From Chitinophagaceae bacterium (GTDB lineage: Bacteria; Bacteroidota; Bacteroidia; Chitinophagales; Chitinophagaceae), in contig DPWF01000331.1 in assembly GCA_003526435.1 (NCBI GenBank), forward strand, positions 2,086 through 7,248: 5,163 nt of DNA. The letters are read 5' to 3'. Below are positions 1 through 5,163 of this stretch, one piece after another (the first letter of the stretch is position 1; the number at the start of each line of letters is the position of its first letter). The position numbers and the translations under genes were made by a program. Under the pieces are notes generated by a model. The model did not search any database and was not told the DNA's origin. It saw only the letters and a list, made by a program, of their open reading frames with translations.

Positions 1-120
1 GGCGGCAGAAATAGAAAAACAAAGCAAGGGATATTTATTGAGCAGGTAATGTGTAATAGACGTTTTACCCGATCCGGAAGGTGCCGTAATGATGATGAGT
101 TTACCCTTGTTTGCTTGCAT
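1..120 (-). CDS. gmk: Guanylate kinase, N-terminal 40 residues (runs off the left edge)
   Basis: Guanylate kinase transfers phosphate from ATP to GMP, giving GDP, an essential cytoplasmic step in guanine nucleotide synthesis. Only the first 40 codons are present. The reverse-strand reading begins [20 protein letters not shown] and ends FSISAA. It shows the beta-strand plus P-loop of the family (APSGSGKTS, residues 13-21, with Lys19 and Thr20 as the nucleotide-phosphate ligands) and the opening of the GMP-binding segment, which in homologues continues as an S-A-T-T-R-like motif. The ATG at 120-118 fits the usual short N-terminus. The frame stays open upstream to a TAA at 162-160 and includes a TTG, but that stretch does not look like family sequence. 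No clear ribosome binding site is visible. The gene lies downstream of, and on the same strand as, the nitroreductase. The truncation is due to the window edge. Confidence 0.93.
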   Translation of the reverse strand, partial: MQANKGKLIIITAPSGSGKTSITHYLLNKYPLLCFSISAA

Positions 121-136
121 GTGCAAAGAAACAGAA

Positions 137-154
137 TTTTCAGAAGCCTGAAAA
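137..154 (-). terminator. Small perfect hairpin between nitroreductase and gmk; possible weak terminator
   Basis: The arms TTTTCAG and CTGAAAA pair perfectly over 7 bp around a 4-base loop, about 83 bases past the nitroreductase stop and 16 bases before the gmk ATG. Read on the minus strand, the hairpin is followed by a T-rich but interrupted stretch (TTCTGTTTCTTTG). It could be a weak intrinsic terminator for the nitroreductase or a structure in the gmk leader. Only three of the seven pairs are near the loop with any GC content (C-G, A-T, G-C), so stability is modest. The rest of the 121-236 spacer holds no convincing ORF and no TAnnTTTG promoter box. Confidence 0.3.
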
Positions 155-236
155 GGGGTTTAATTTTTTCCTTCTGCTTTACGTGGTGCTAAACAAATGA
201 GTAGTAGTATCACCAGAGAATCGCAGAGGAGAACGT

Positions 237-821
237 TTAATTGTTCCAGGTGATTTTTTCTGACAGCGGAATATTTCTTTTTCCTTCCGGAGCTGGTTCA
301 TCTGAGTAACCCAGGTACAATAAACCCATAACAAGGTCATCATCTGCAAGTTCAAGCATCTTTTTCATGCTTTCGTGGTGAGTCATACCACCTGTGCTCC
401 ATAAGCTGGCAATATCCAGGGCCTCTGCGCCAAGTAAAATATGTTCAACAGCAGCGGCAACGGCTGCGATTTCTTCTATCAAAGGAATTTTTTGTGCAGG
501 CTGGCGTTTCATATACACCAAAACGAGGTGAGAAATTTTTTCACCATTTTCGATGATGCCCTTATATTTTGCCGTCGTAAATTTATCTGCATCTGTATAT
601 GCCTGGTAGAGATCGGCATGCTGTTGACAAAATTTTTTCAGGCTTTCTCCTGCATATACAATAAAACGCCAGGGCTCTGTTCTTCCATGTGTGGGTGCCC
701 AGTCTGCCAGCTCCAGTAATTGCTGAACAGCAACCTGATCAATTTTTTTCCCATTCATTAAAGAAGGTTTGATGCTTCTTCTGCCTGTTACAATTTTATG
801 TAAGCTGTTCCACTCATTCAT
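237..821 (-). CDS. YdjA-like FMN-dependent nitroreductase family protein
   Basis: This is a 194-residue flavoprotein of the nitroreductase superfamily, whose members use FMN and NAD(P)H to reduce nitro-aromatics, quinones or other acceptors in the cytoplasm; the physiological substrate cannot be read from sequence. Family marks are the N-terminal GRRSIKP (residues 13-19, where the RRS contacts the FMN phosphate in relatives), ADWAPTHGRTEPWRF (39-53), the WSTGGMT segment in the C-terminal half, and GLLYLGY followed by PAPEGKR near the end. The pattern RRS...AP.H....PW.F...W.SG...LYLG matches the small, single-domain YdjA branch. The frame is open to an ATG at 875, but those 18 extra residues (MFIHRGATGK...) do not resemble the family. 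MNEW at 821 gives the usual start a few residues before the LHKIVTGRRS helix. It is divergent from the sensor kinase and co-directional with gmk. Confidence 0.9.
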   Translation of the reverse strand: MNEWNSLHKIVTGRRSIKPSLMNGKKIDQVAVQQLLELADWAPTHGRTEPWRFIVYAGESLKKFCQQHADLYQAYTDADKFTTAKYKGIIENGEKISHLVLVYMKRQPAQKIPLIEEIAAVAAAVEHILLGAEALDIASLWSTGGMTHHESMKKMLELADDDLVMGLLYLGYSDEPAPEGKRNIPLSEKITWNN

Positions 822-825
822 GCTA

Positions 826-833
826 CAAAAATA
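826..833 (-). promoter_or_regulatory. Candidate Bacteroidota -7 promoter box (TAnnTTTG) for the nitroreductase
   Basis: On the minus strand, TATTTTTG matches the Bacteroidota sigma-A -7 consensus TAnnTTTG exactly. It ends only four bases before the ATG at 821, so transcription would begin at or next to the start codon and the mRNA would be leaderless or nearly so. This placement supports the shorter 194-residue start over the one at 875. No matching -33 TTG element is visible at the expected distance, and the region is AT-rich, so a chance match is possible. Confidence 0.35.
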
Positions 834-869
834 ATTGGATCTTGTTTTACCTGTTGCCCCGCGATGAAT

Positions 870-898
870 AAACATTTTCGAATAACGATAAAATGTTT
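870..898. repeat. Perfect 9-bp inverted repeat with 11-base spacer in the divergent region
   Basis: AAACATTTT at 870-878 is the exact reverse complement of AAAATGTTT at 890-898. The centre-to-centre distance is 20 bp, about two helical turns, which suits a dimeric DNA-binding protein. It lies roughly 50-77 bp upstream of the nitroreductase start and 66-94 bp upstream of the kinase start, so it could serve either gene. The arms are very AT-rich, so coincidence is a real alternative, as is a weak transcript hairpin. Confidence 0.35.
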
Positions 899-967
899 TA
901 TATTGATCAGTGTTTCGATACAGGTTATTGCCTGTATCATCTTGCTATGGCTAATCGTTTGCTATGA
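893..967 (+). CDS. Possible 24-codon leader ORF overlapping the kinase start
   Basis: An ATG at 893 opens a 24-codon reading frame (MFYIDQCFDT...MANRLL) that ends in TGA at 965-967. The stop overlaps the kinase ATG at 964 in the four-base ATGA arrangement typical of translational coupling. A shorter version could start at the internal ATG at 947 and encode just MANRLL. There is no recognisable homology, no Shine-Dalgarno sequence, and no run of a single amino acid such as an attenuator peptide would show, although aromatic residues and two cysteines are frequent. The inverted repeat at 917-938 lies inside it. This is a hypothesis from geometry only; chance is quite possible. Confidence 0.25.
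   Translation: MFYIDQCFDTGYCLYHLAMANRLL
917..938. promoter_or_regulatory. Perfect 8-bp inverted repeat, candidate operator or leader hairpin for the kinase
   Basis: GATACAGG at 917-924 and CCTGTATC at 931-938 are exact reverse complements around the 6-base spacer TTATTG, giving a 22-bp dyad that ends 25 bases before the kinase ATG. Half of each arm is G/C, so it is less likely to be an AT-rich coincidence than the repeat at 870-898. It could be a binding site for a dimeric regulator acting on either divergent gene, or an RNA stem-loop in the kinase leader. No T-tract follows it, so it does not look like an intrinsic terminator. No specific regulator family can be named from the half-site. 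Confidence 0.45.
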
Positions 968-3900
968 CCAGTAAGGAGTTTCAATGGGTTTTTGATAATC
1001 TTCCCGGCATGTATTTGTTATTAGCCCCGGATGATCCCGCGTATACCATCCTAGCGGCCAATAAGTCATACAGGCAAAGTACAAGAACGACAGATATTGA
1101 GCTTATTGGAAATCCAATTTTCACCATCTTTCCCGATACAGCAAGCCAGTTTAATAAGGATGCTAAAAAGAAGCTAAGTCAATTATTCAGGGAAGCCATC
1201 CGTACCCAAAAACCAAACCAGATCAACCAGTTTCGATATGACATTCCTGCAAATGACGGGTCAGGTACATTTATAGAAAGTTATTGGAAGATTGTTAATA
1301 CACCCGTTTTTGATGAGGAAGGTAATGTGGTGCAACTGATCAACTCTATTGATCATATTACCGAACAGGTTTTATCGGAAATGCAAAATGTGCAGGTGTT
1401 GGCTCAATCGGAAGAGAAGTATAAAAAACTGTTTTATACCAATCCAATGCCGATGTGGATTTACGATGAAACTACTTACCGGTTTATTGAAGTGAATGAT
1501 GCGGCCATTTTAAAATATGGGTATAGCCGGGAAGAATTTCTTTCTATGACCATCATGCAAATCAGACCTGAAGATGATATTGAAAGGGTTAAGACTGCTT
1601 TGAAAAAAAGACAGGGAGACTATTTAATACATAAAGATACATGGCGTCATCTGAAGAAAAACAGAGAGTTATTATATGTAGAAATTACCGCACACCATAT
1701 ACTGCACAATGAAAAACCATCTGTTCTGGTACTGGTTAATGATATCACTGAGAAAGTAAATGCAGAAGAAGAAAGCAGATTTGAGCGAAACAATAGAGAA
1801 GCGCTGATCAATAATACCACTGATCTGATCTGGAGTGTTGACAAAAACCTGAGACTGATTACTGCCAACCAGCCCTTTATTCGATCACTTGAAATACAGA
1901 CAGGAGAAAAAATACAAAGCGGTGACCATGTATTGATTGAATCTCATTTCCCTCAGTCGTTTCTTTTGTCCTGGAAGCAATTATATGAACAGGCATTAGC
2001 TGGTCAGTTTTTTATACATGAAATGCATACACCAGAATCGAAAGGTGAAGCAGGTGAATGGATGGAAATCAGCTTTAACCCGATTATAAACAAGGAAGAA
2101 ATTGTAGGTGTTGCCTGTTATGGAAGAGATATTTCAGAGAATAAACGTTACCAGCAAACACTTGAAGGTGTAAACGCTGAACTTACGCAGAAAATAAAAG
2201 AGATCTCTGACTACAAGTTTGCATTGGACCAGTCGAGTATTGTTGCAGTTACCAACCAAAAAGGCATCATCCAATATGTAAATGATAATTTTTGTGCCAT
2301 TTCTGGATATAGCAGAGAAGAATTAATTGGTCAAGACCATCGTATCATTAATTCAGGGTATCATCCCAAATCGTTTTTGAAAGATTTATGGGTAACAATT
2401 GCCAATGGAAAAGTATGGAGAGGAGAGATTAAAAATAAAAATAAAGCAGGCAATTATTACTGGGTTGATACAACCATTGTTCCTTTTTTAAATGAGAAGG
2501 GTAAACCATATCAATTTGTTGCAATTCGCAATGATATTACCCAGAAAAAAACAGAAGAGGAAAAGTTACACCTCATGAATATGGTTATCACCAATACAAA
2601 CGATGCCATACTCATTACCGAAGCAGAACCCATAGAAGGTGCAGGGCCTAAAATACTGTATGTAAATGAAGCTTTTACCCGGATGACAGGTTATACCGCG
2701 GAAGAGGTGATAGGACAAACCCCTCGTATTTTGCAGGGGCCGGGTACCGACCAGCAGGAACTCCAGCGTTTGAAAAATGCACTCAGAAACTGGGAGCCCT
2801 GCGACATAGAAGTATTGAACTACAAAAAAAATGGCGAGCCATTCTGGAATAACTTCACGGTAGCACCTGTTGCCAATGAATCAGGCTGGTATACGCACTG
2901 GGTTGCTGTTGAAAGAGATGTAACAGAAAGAAGAAAAACCGATGTACTGATTCGTGACAGCGAAGAGAAAAGAAGGCTGATCATGAATGCGGCACTGGAT
3001 GCCATTGTTTGTATTGATACCGAAGGCATGATTACGTTCTGGAACCCGCAGGCCGAGAAAATTTTTGGCTGGAAACAGGAAGAGGTAATAGGCAAACGAT
3101 TATCGAATATTATTATTCCCGAAGCCTACCGAACCATGCACGATCATGGTATGGAACAATATAAGATAACTGGTAAAGGACCAGCATTAAATGCTTTACT
3201 GGAGCTGAGTGCCATTAACCGTGATGGTGTAAGCTTCCCAGTTGAATTAACAGTATTGCCGATTCATCAGGATAATGACTCATTTTTCTGTGCTTTTATC
3301 AGAGATATAACCGAAAGAAAAAAAGCAGAAACCGCAACTCGCAGGTCCAATGAAAGATATGAGCTGGTGGCCAAAGCAACCAGTGATGCGATATGGGATT
3401 GGGATATGCGAACCGGTGTCGTTGTTCGTTCGGGTGATGGCTTACAGAAATTATTTGGGTATGATACAGCAACCGCGAGTGCCGATAACGATTTCTGGCG
3501 CAAGCATGTTCATCCCGATGATATCAGCCGTGTAACAGCACAAAGAGAATTGATGTTAGAGACAACGACTGATCATTACTGGGAAGACGAATACAGATTT
3601 GAAAGAAAAGACGGTAGTTATGCTCATGTGTACGACCGGGGCTATGTAATCAGAAATAAAGAAGGTAAAGCTATCCGGATGATTGGTTCAACACAGGATA
3701 TTTCTGCGCTGAAACGTTCAGAACAGCAACTCTACGAACTCAATGCTGTACTGGAAAAGCGCGCTGCTGAACTGGCCAGGTCAAATGCAGAACTCGAGCG
3801 TTTTGCTTATGTGGCTTCTCATGATCTTCAGGAACCGCTGAGAATGGTAAGTAGTTTTTTGCAATTGCTTGATAAACAATATACAGCAAAGCTTGATGAT

Positions 3901-4449
3901 AAGGCCAGGGAATATATCAATTATGCAGTGGGTGGTGCAGAAAGAATGAAGAGACTGATACTGGACCTGCTTTCTTATTCGAGAGTAGCTACGGTGGCCG
4001 AACAATTTCAGTCGGTTGATATGAATACAGTAGCAAAGCATGTTATCCAGATTTTTGAATCGAGATTTGAAAAAGAAAGAATAACTTTAACTACTGGTCG
4101 CTTACCTGTAGTGCAGGGCAATAGCTCACAGCTACAACAACTGTTACAGAATCTTATAGGTAATGCGATCAAATATAAAAGTGAGCACCCCCCTCTCATT
4201 GAAATAGGCTGTCAGGAAGAAGAAAGCCGGTTTGTCTTTTTTGTAAAAGACAATGGTATTGGTATCAATCCAAAGTATTTCGAAAAAATATTTGTCGTGT
4301 TTCAGCGATTGCATCCCGTGAATAATTATTCAGGAACAGGTATCGGGTTGGCCATCTGCAAAAAAATTATAGAACGGCATCATGGCGAAATCTGGGTTGA
4401 ATCGGAAGAAGGAAAAGGAAGTACATTCTTCTTTAGCATGCCTAAATAA
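964..4449 (+). CDS. Soluble seven-PAS sensor histidine kinase with phytochrome-type kinase core
   Basis: This 1161-residue hybrid-free histidine kinase should autophosphorylate and pass phosphate to the receiver encoded just downstream. I see no signal peptide or membrane segment, so it is predicted to be cytoplasmic. PAS domains run at about 6-133, 149-262, 278-393, 413-527, 536-656, 666-787 and 795-918; most end in the D-I/V-T/S-E-type motif that joins a PAS to its exit helix. The fourth carries an Aer/NifL-like W-R-G-E-I-K-N...YWVDTTIVPF segment. The fifth is LOV-like (PRILQGPGTD) but has Pro587 where photoactive LOV domains have Cys. A coiled-coil linker (about 917-945) leads to the HisKA helix SHDLQEPLRM, with His953 as the phosphoacceptor. 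The ATPase domain has the N box LIGNAIKY (Asn1067), G1 DNGIGI (1096-1101), F box IFVVFQRLH (1109-1117) and G2 GTGIGL (1124-1129), so it appears catalytically intact. A TAA at 952-954 is in frame, making ATG 964 the first ATG. The ligands are unknown. Confidence 0.95.
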   Translation: MTSKEFQWVFDNLPGMYLLLAPDDPAYTILAANKSYRQSTRTTDIELIGNPIFTIFPDTASQFNKDAKKKLSQLFREAIRTQKPNQINQFRYDIPANDGSGTFIESYWKIVNTPVFDEEGNVVQLINSIDHITEQVLSEMQNVQVLAQSEEKYKKLFYTNPMPMWIYDETTYRFIEVNDAAILKYGYSREEFLSMTIMQIRPEDDIERVKTALKKRQGDYLIHKDTWRHLKKNRELLYVEITAHHILHNEKPSVLVLVNDITEKVNAEEESRFERNNREALINNTTDLIWSVDKNLRLITANQPFIRSLEIQTGEKIQSGDHVLIESHFPQSFLLSWKQLYEQALAGQFFIHEMHTPESKGEAGEWMEISFNPIINKEEIVGVACYGRDISENKRYQQTLEGVNAELTQKIKEISDYKFALDQSSIVAVTNQKGIIQYVNDNFCAISGYSREELIGQDHRIINSGYHPKSFLKDLWVTIANGKVWRGEIKNKNKAGNYYWVDTTIVPFLNEKGKPYQFVAIRNDITQKKTEEEKLHLMNMVITNTNDAILITEAEPIEGAGPKILYVNEAFTRMTGYTAEEVIGQTPRILQGPGTDQQELQRLKNALRNWEPCDIEVLNYKKNGEPFWNNFTVAPVANESGWYTHWVAVERDVTERRKTDVLIRDSEEKRRLIMNAALDAIVCIDTEGMITFWNPQAEKIFGWKQEEVIGKRLSNIIIPEAYRTMHDHGMEQYKITGKGPALNALLELSAINRDGVSFPVELTVLPIHQDNDSFFCAFIRDITERKKAETATRRSNERYELVAKATSDAIWDWDMRTGVVVRSGDGLQKLFGYDTATASADNDFWRKHVHPDDISRVTAQRELMLETTTDHYWEDEYRFERKDGSYAHVYDRGYVIRNKEGKAIRMIGSTQDISALKRSEQQLYELNAVLEKRAAELARSNAELERFAYVASHDLQEPLRMVSSFLQLLDKQYTAKLDDKAREYINYAVGGAERMKRLILDLLSYSRVATVAEQFQSVDMNTVAKHVIQIFESRFEKERITLTTGRLPVVQGNSSQLQQLLQNLIGNAIKYKSEHPPLIEIGCQEEESRFVFFVKDNGIGINPKYFEKIFVVFQRLHPVNNYSGTGIGLAICKKIIERHHGEIWVESEEGKGSTFFFSMPK

Positions 4450-4471
4450 GTAACCATCAAAAACCAGTCAT

Positions 4472-4921
4472 ATGTCAGCTATTCAAGACCTCGAGATATT
4501 GCTCGTGGAGGATAATGAAGGCGATATCAGGCTCACTATTGAAGCATTTAAAGAAGCGAAAATAAAGAACCAGGTAAAAGTGGTGAGAGATGGGGAAGAG
4601 GCACTCGATTACCTGAGGAAACAGGGAAATTATACTGATGTACTATTACCCGATATTATCTTGTTAGACATCAATCTGCCAAAAATAGATGGAAAAGAAG
4701 TATTGAATATTATGAAAAATGATGCGGTATTAAAGACTATACCGGTTATTATGTTAACTACTTCATCGGCCGATTCAGATGTGGAGGAGTCGTATGCCAA
4801 CCATGCCAACTGTTACGTTATAAAACCGGTTGATCTCAATAAGTTCATGGATGTTATACGTGGTATTGAAGACTACTGGCTATCAATCGTAAAACTTCCC
4901 AATAAATCCCTCATGCATTGA
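4472..4921 (+). CDS. Stand-alone Rcp1-like response regulator (receiver domain only)
   Basis: A 149-residue CheY-like protein that is almost entirely one receiver domain and has no DNA-binding or enzymatic output. Key residues are present: the acidic pair Glu13-Asp14 in ILLVEDNEGD, the phospho-acceptor Asp66 in IILLDINLPKIDG, Thr96-Thr97 in MLTTSS, and Lys118 in VIKPVD. The pattern VEDNEGD..L..EA, the long loop before the phosphorylated strand, and the ending GIEDYWLSIVKLP match the Rcp1 family, the cognate regulators of Cph1-type phytochrome kinases. It starts 22 bp after the kinase stop, so the two are almost certainly co-transcribed and form a cognate pair. Upstream bases are A-rich with no Shine-Dalgarno sequence, as is usual in Bacteroidota. 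The phosphorylated receiver probably acts through protein-protein contact or a further relay partner encoded elsewhere. Its stop is one base from the stop of the convergent murA. Confidence 0.95.
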   Translation: MSAIQDLEILLVEDNEGDIRLTIEAFKEAKIKNQVKVVRDGEEALDYLRKQGNYTDVLLPDIILLDINLPKIDGKEVLNIMKNDAVLKTIPVIMLTTSSADSDVEESYANHANCYVIKPVDLNKFMDVIRGIEDYWLSIVKLPNKSLMH

Positions 4922-4922
4922 A

Positions 4923-5163
4923 TCAGATACGCCTGATATCGGCACCAATATTTCTCAATCGTTCATCAATCTGCTGATAACCACGGTCAATCTGTTCAAT
5001 ATTCTGGATCACACTTTTTCCTTCTGCGCTTAATGCAGCAATGAGTAGTGCCTGCCCTGCACGTATATCGGGACTACTCATGGTTATGCCACGCAGGTTA
5101 TTCTTTCTTCCCAAACCAATAACTGTTGCTCTGTGCGGATCACAGAGAATAATCTGTGCGCCC
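4923..5163 (-). CDS. murA: UDP-N-acetylglucosamine 1-carboxyvinyltransferase, C-terminal 79 residues
   Basis: MurA transfers enolpyruvate from PEP to UDP-GlcNAc, the first committed step of peptidoglycan synthesis in the cytoplasm. Only the last 79 codons and the TGA stop are in the window; the gene continues past the right edge. The reverse-strand reading starts [16 protein letters not shown], continues [20 protein letters not shown] and closes [20 protein letters not shown]. This matches the C-terminal lobe of MurA (compare the D-L/I-R-A and I-D-R-G-Y-E motifs of E. coli MurA, where the DRGY arginine contacts substrate phosphate, as I recall). The frame is open to the edge, so the TTG at 5114 is not a real start; it encodes an internal Leu in GLGRKNN. 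The reaction and family are established knowledge; the catalytic Cys region lies outside the window. Confidence 0.94.
   Translation of the reverse strand, partial: GAQIILCDPHRATVIGLGRKNNLRGITMSSPDIRAGQALLIAALSAEGKSVIQNIEQIDRGYQQIDERLRNIGADIRRI

Noticed and set aside
160..240. Open minus-strand frame ending in TAA at 162-160 (LNVLLCDSLVILLL...), upstream of gmk.
   Set aside because: It is about 26 codons long with no ATG in the spacer and no YicC-like C-terminus; it is probably noncoding spacer.
441..719. Plus-strand 92-codon open frame.
   Set aside because: It lies wholly antisense within the nitroreductase, has a low-quality Cys/Phe-rich translation and no family resemblance.
237..875. Longer nitroreductase start at ATG 875 (212 residues).
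   Set aside because: The extra 18 residues do not look like the family N-terminus, the ATG lies inside the 870-898 inverted repeat, and a -7 promoter box sits downstream at 826-833. The ATG at 821 fits better.
952..961. Possible -7 box TAATCGTTTG just before the kinase ATG, with TTG at 928-930 as a -33 element.
   Set aside because: It has four bases rather than two between TA and TTTG, so it misses the TAnnTTTG consensus, and it would place the start site inside the kinase codons.
1647..1868. Minus-strand 73-codon open frame inside the kinase.
   Set aside because: It is antisense to a well-supported PAS coding region and has a Ser/Leu-rich shadow translation. The same applies to minus-strand frames at 2820-3095, 3267-3503, 3781-4041 and 4008-4199.
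3350..3535. Plus-strand 61-codon open frame within the kinase.
   Set aside because: It is an out-of-frame shadow of the seventh PAS domain with no start signal or family match.
4523..4940. An 11-base sequence CGATATCAGGC in the receiver gene that recurs inverted at the end of murA.
   Set aside because: Both copies are coding for similar dipeptides (GDIR and ADIR) in unrelated genes; two copies of this length are best explained by chance.
4923..5114. A 63-residue minus-strand gene starting at 5114.
   Set aside because: The start is a TTG and the same frame stays open to the window edge with clear MurA sequence upstream, so it is the tail of a longer gene.

Overview
This 5.2 kb window looks like chromosomal DNA from a Bacteroidota bacterium, most plausibly the Chitinophagaceae or relatives. 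The evidence is moderate-to-low GC, the near absence of Shine-Dalgarno sequences before clear starts, one perfect match to the Bacteroidota -7 promoter box (TAnnTTTG), and protein sequences that read like Chitinophagaceae homologues, including a multi-PAS sensor kinase ending in a phytochrome-type kinase core. The family assignment is an inference from remembered families, not a search.

Layout from left to right: (1) the 5' end of gmk (guanylate kinase) on the minus strand, running off the left edge; (2) a 116-bp spacer with a small hairpin; (3) a YdjA-like FMN nitroreductase on the minus strand, whose best start is position 821 rather than the longer ORF start at 875; (4) a 142-bp divergent intergenic region with two perfect inverted repeats and a 24-codon upstream ORF whose stop overlaps the next start as ATGA; (5) a 1161-residue soluble histidine kinase with seven predicted PAS domains on the plus strand; (6) 22 bp downstream, a 149-residue stand-alone response regulator of the Rcp1 type; (7) the 3' end of murA on the minus strand, meeting the regulator tail-to-tail with one base between the stop codons.

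Functionally, the kinase and regulator form a two-gene phosphorelay. The PAS array senses signals in the cytoplasm, His953 is the predicted phosphorylation site, and the single-domain receiver accepts the phosphate at Asp66. The kinase core and receiver resemble the cyanobacterial Cph1/Rcp1 pair, but the photosensory bilin module is absent and a PAS array takes its place. The receiver has no DNA-binding output, so the downstream target is not visible here. The nitroreductase is transcribed divergently from the pair and may share control through the inverted repeats. The flanking gmk and murA are housekeeping genes on the minus strand, and the sensor pair lies between them in the opposite orientation.

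I saw no tRNA, rRNA, CRISPR array, insertion sequence or complete mobile element. I found no clearly undescribed system. The most unusual points are the leader region of the kinase, the PAS composition (including a LOV-like domain lacking the photoactive Cys), and the terminator-free convergence with murA.
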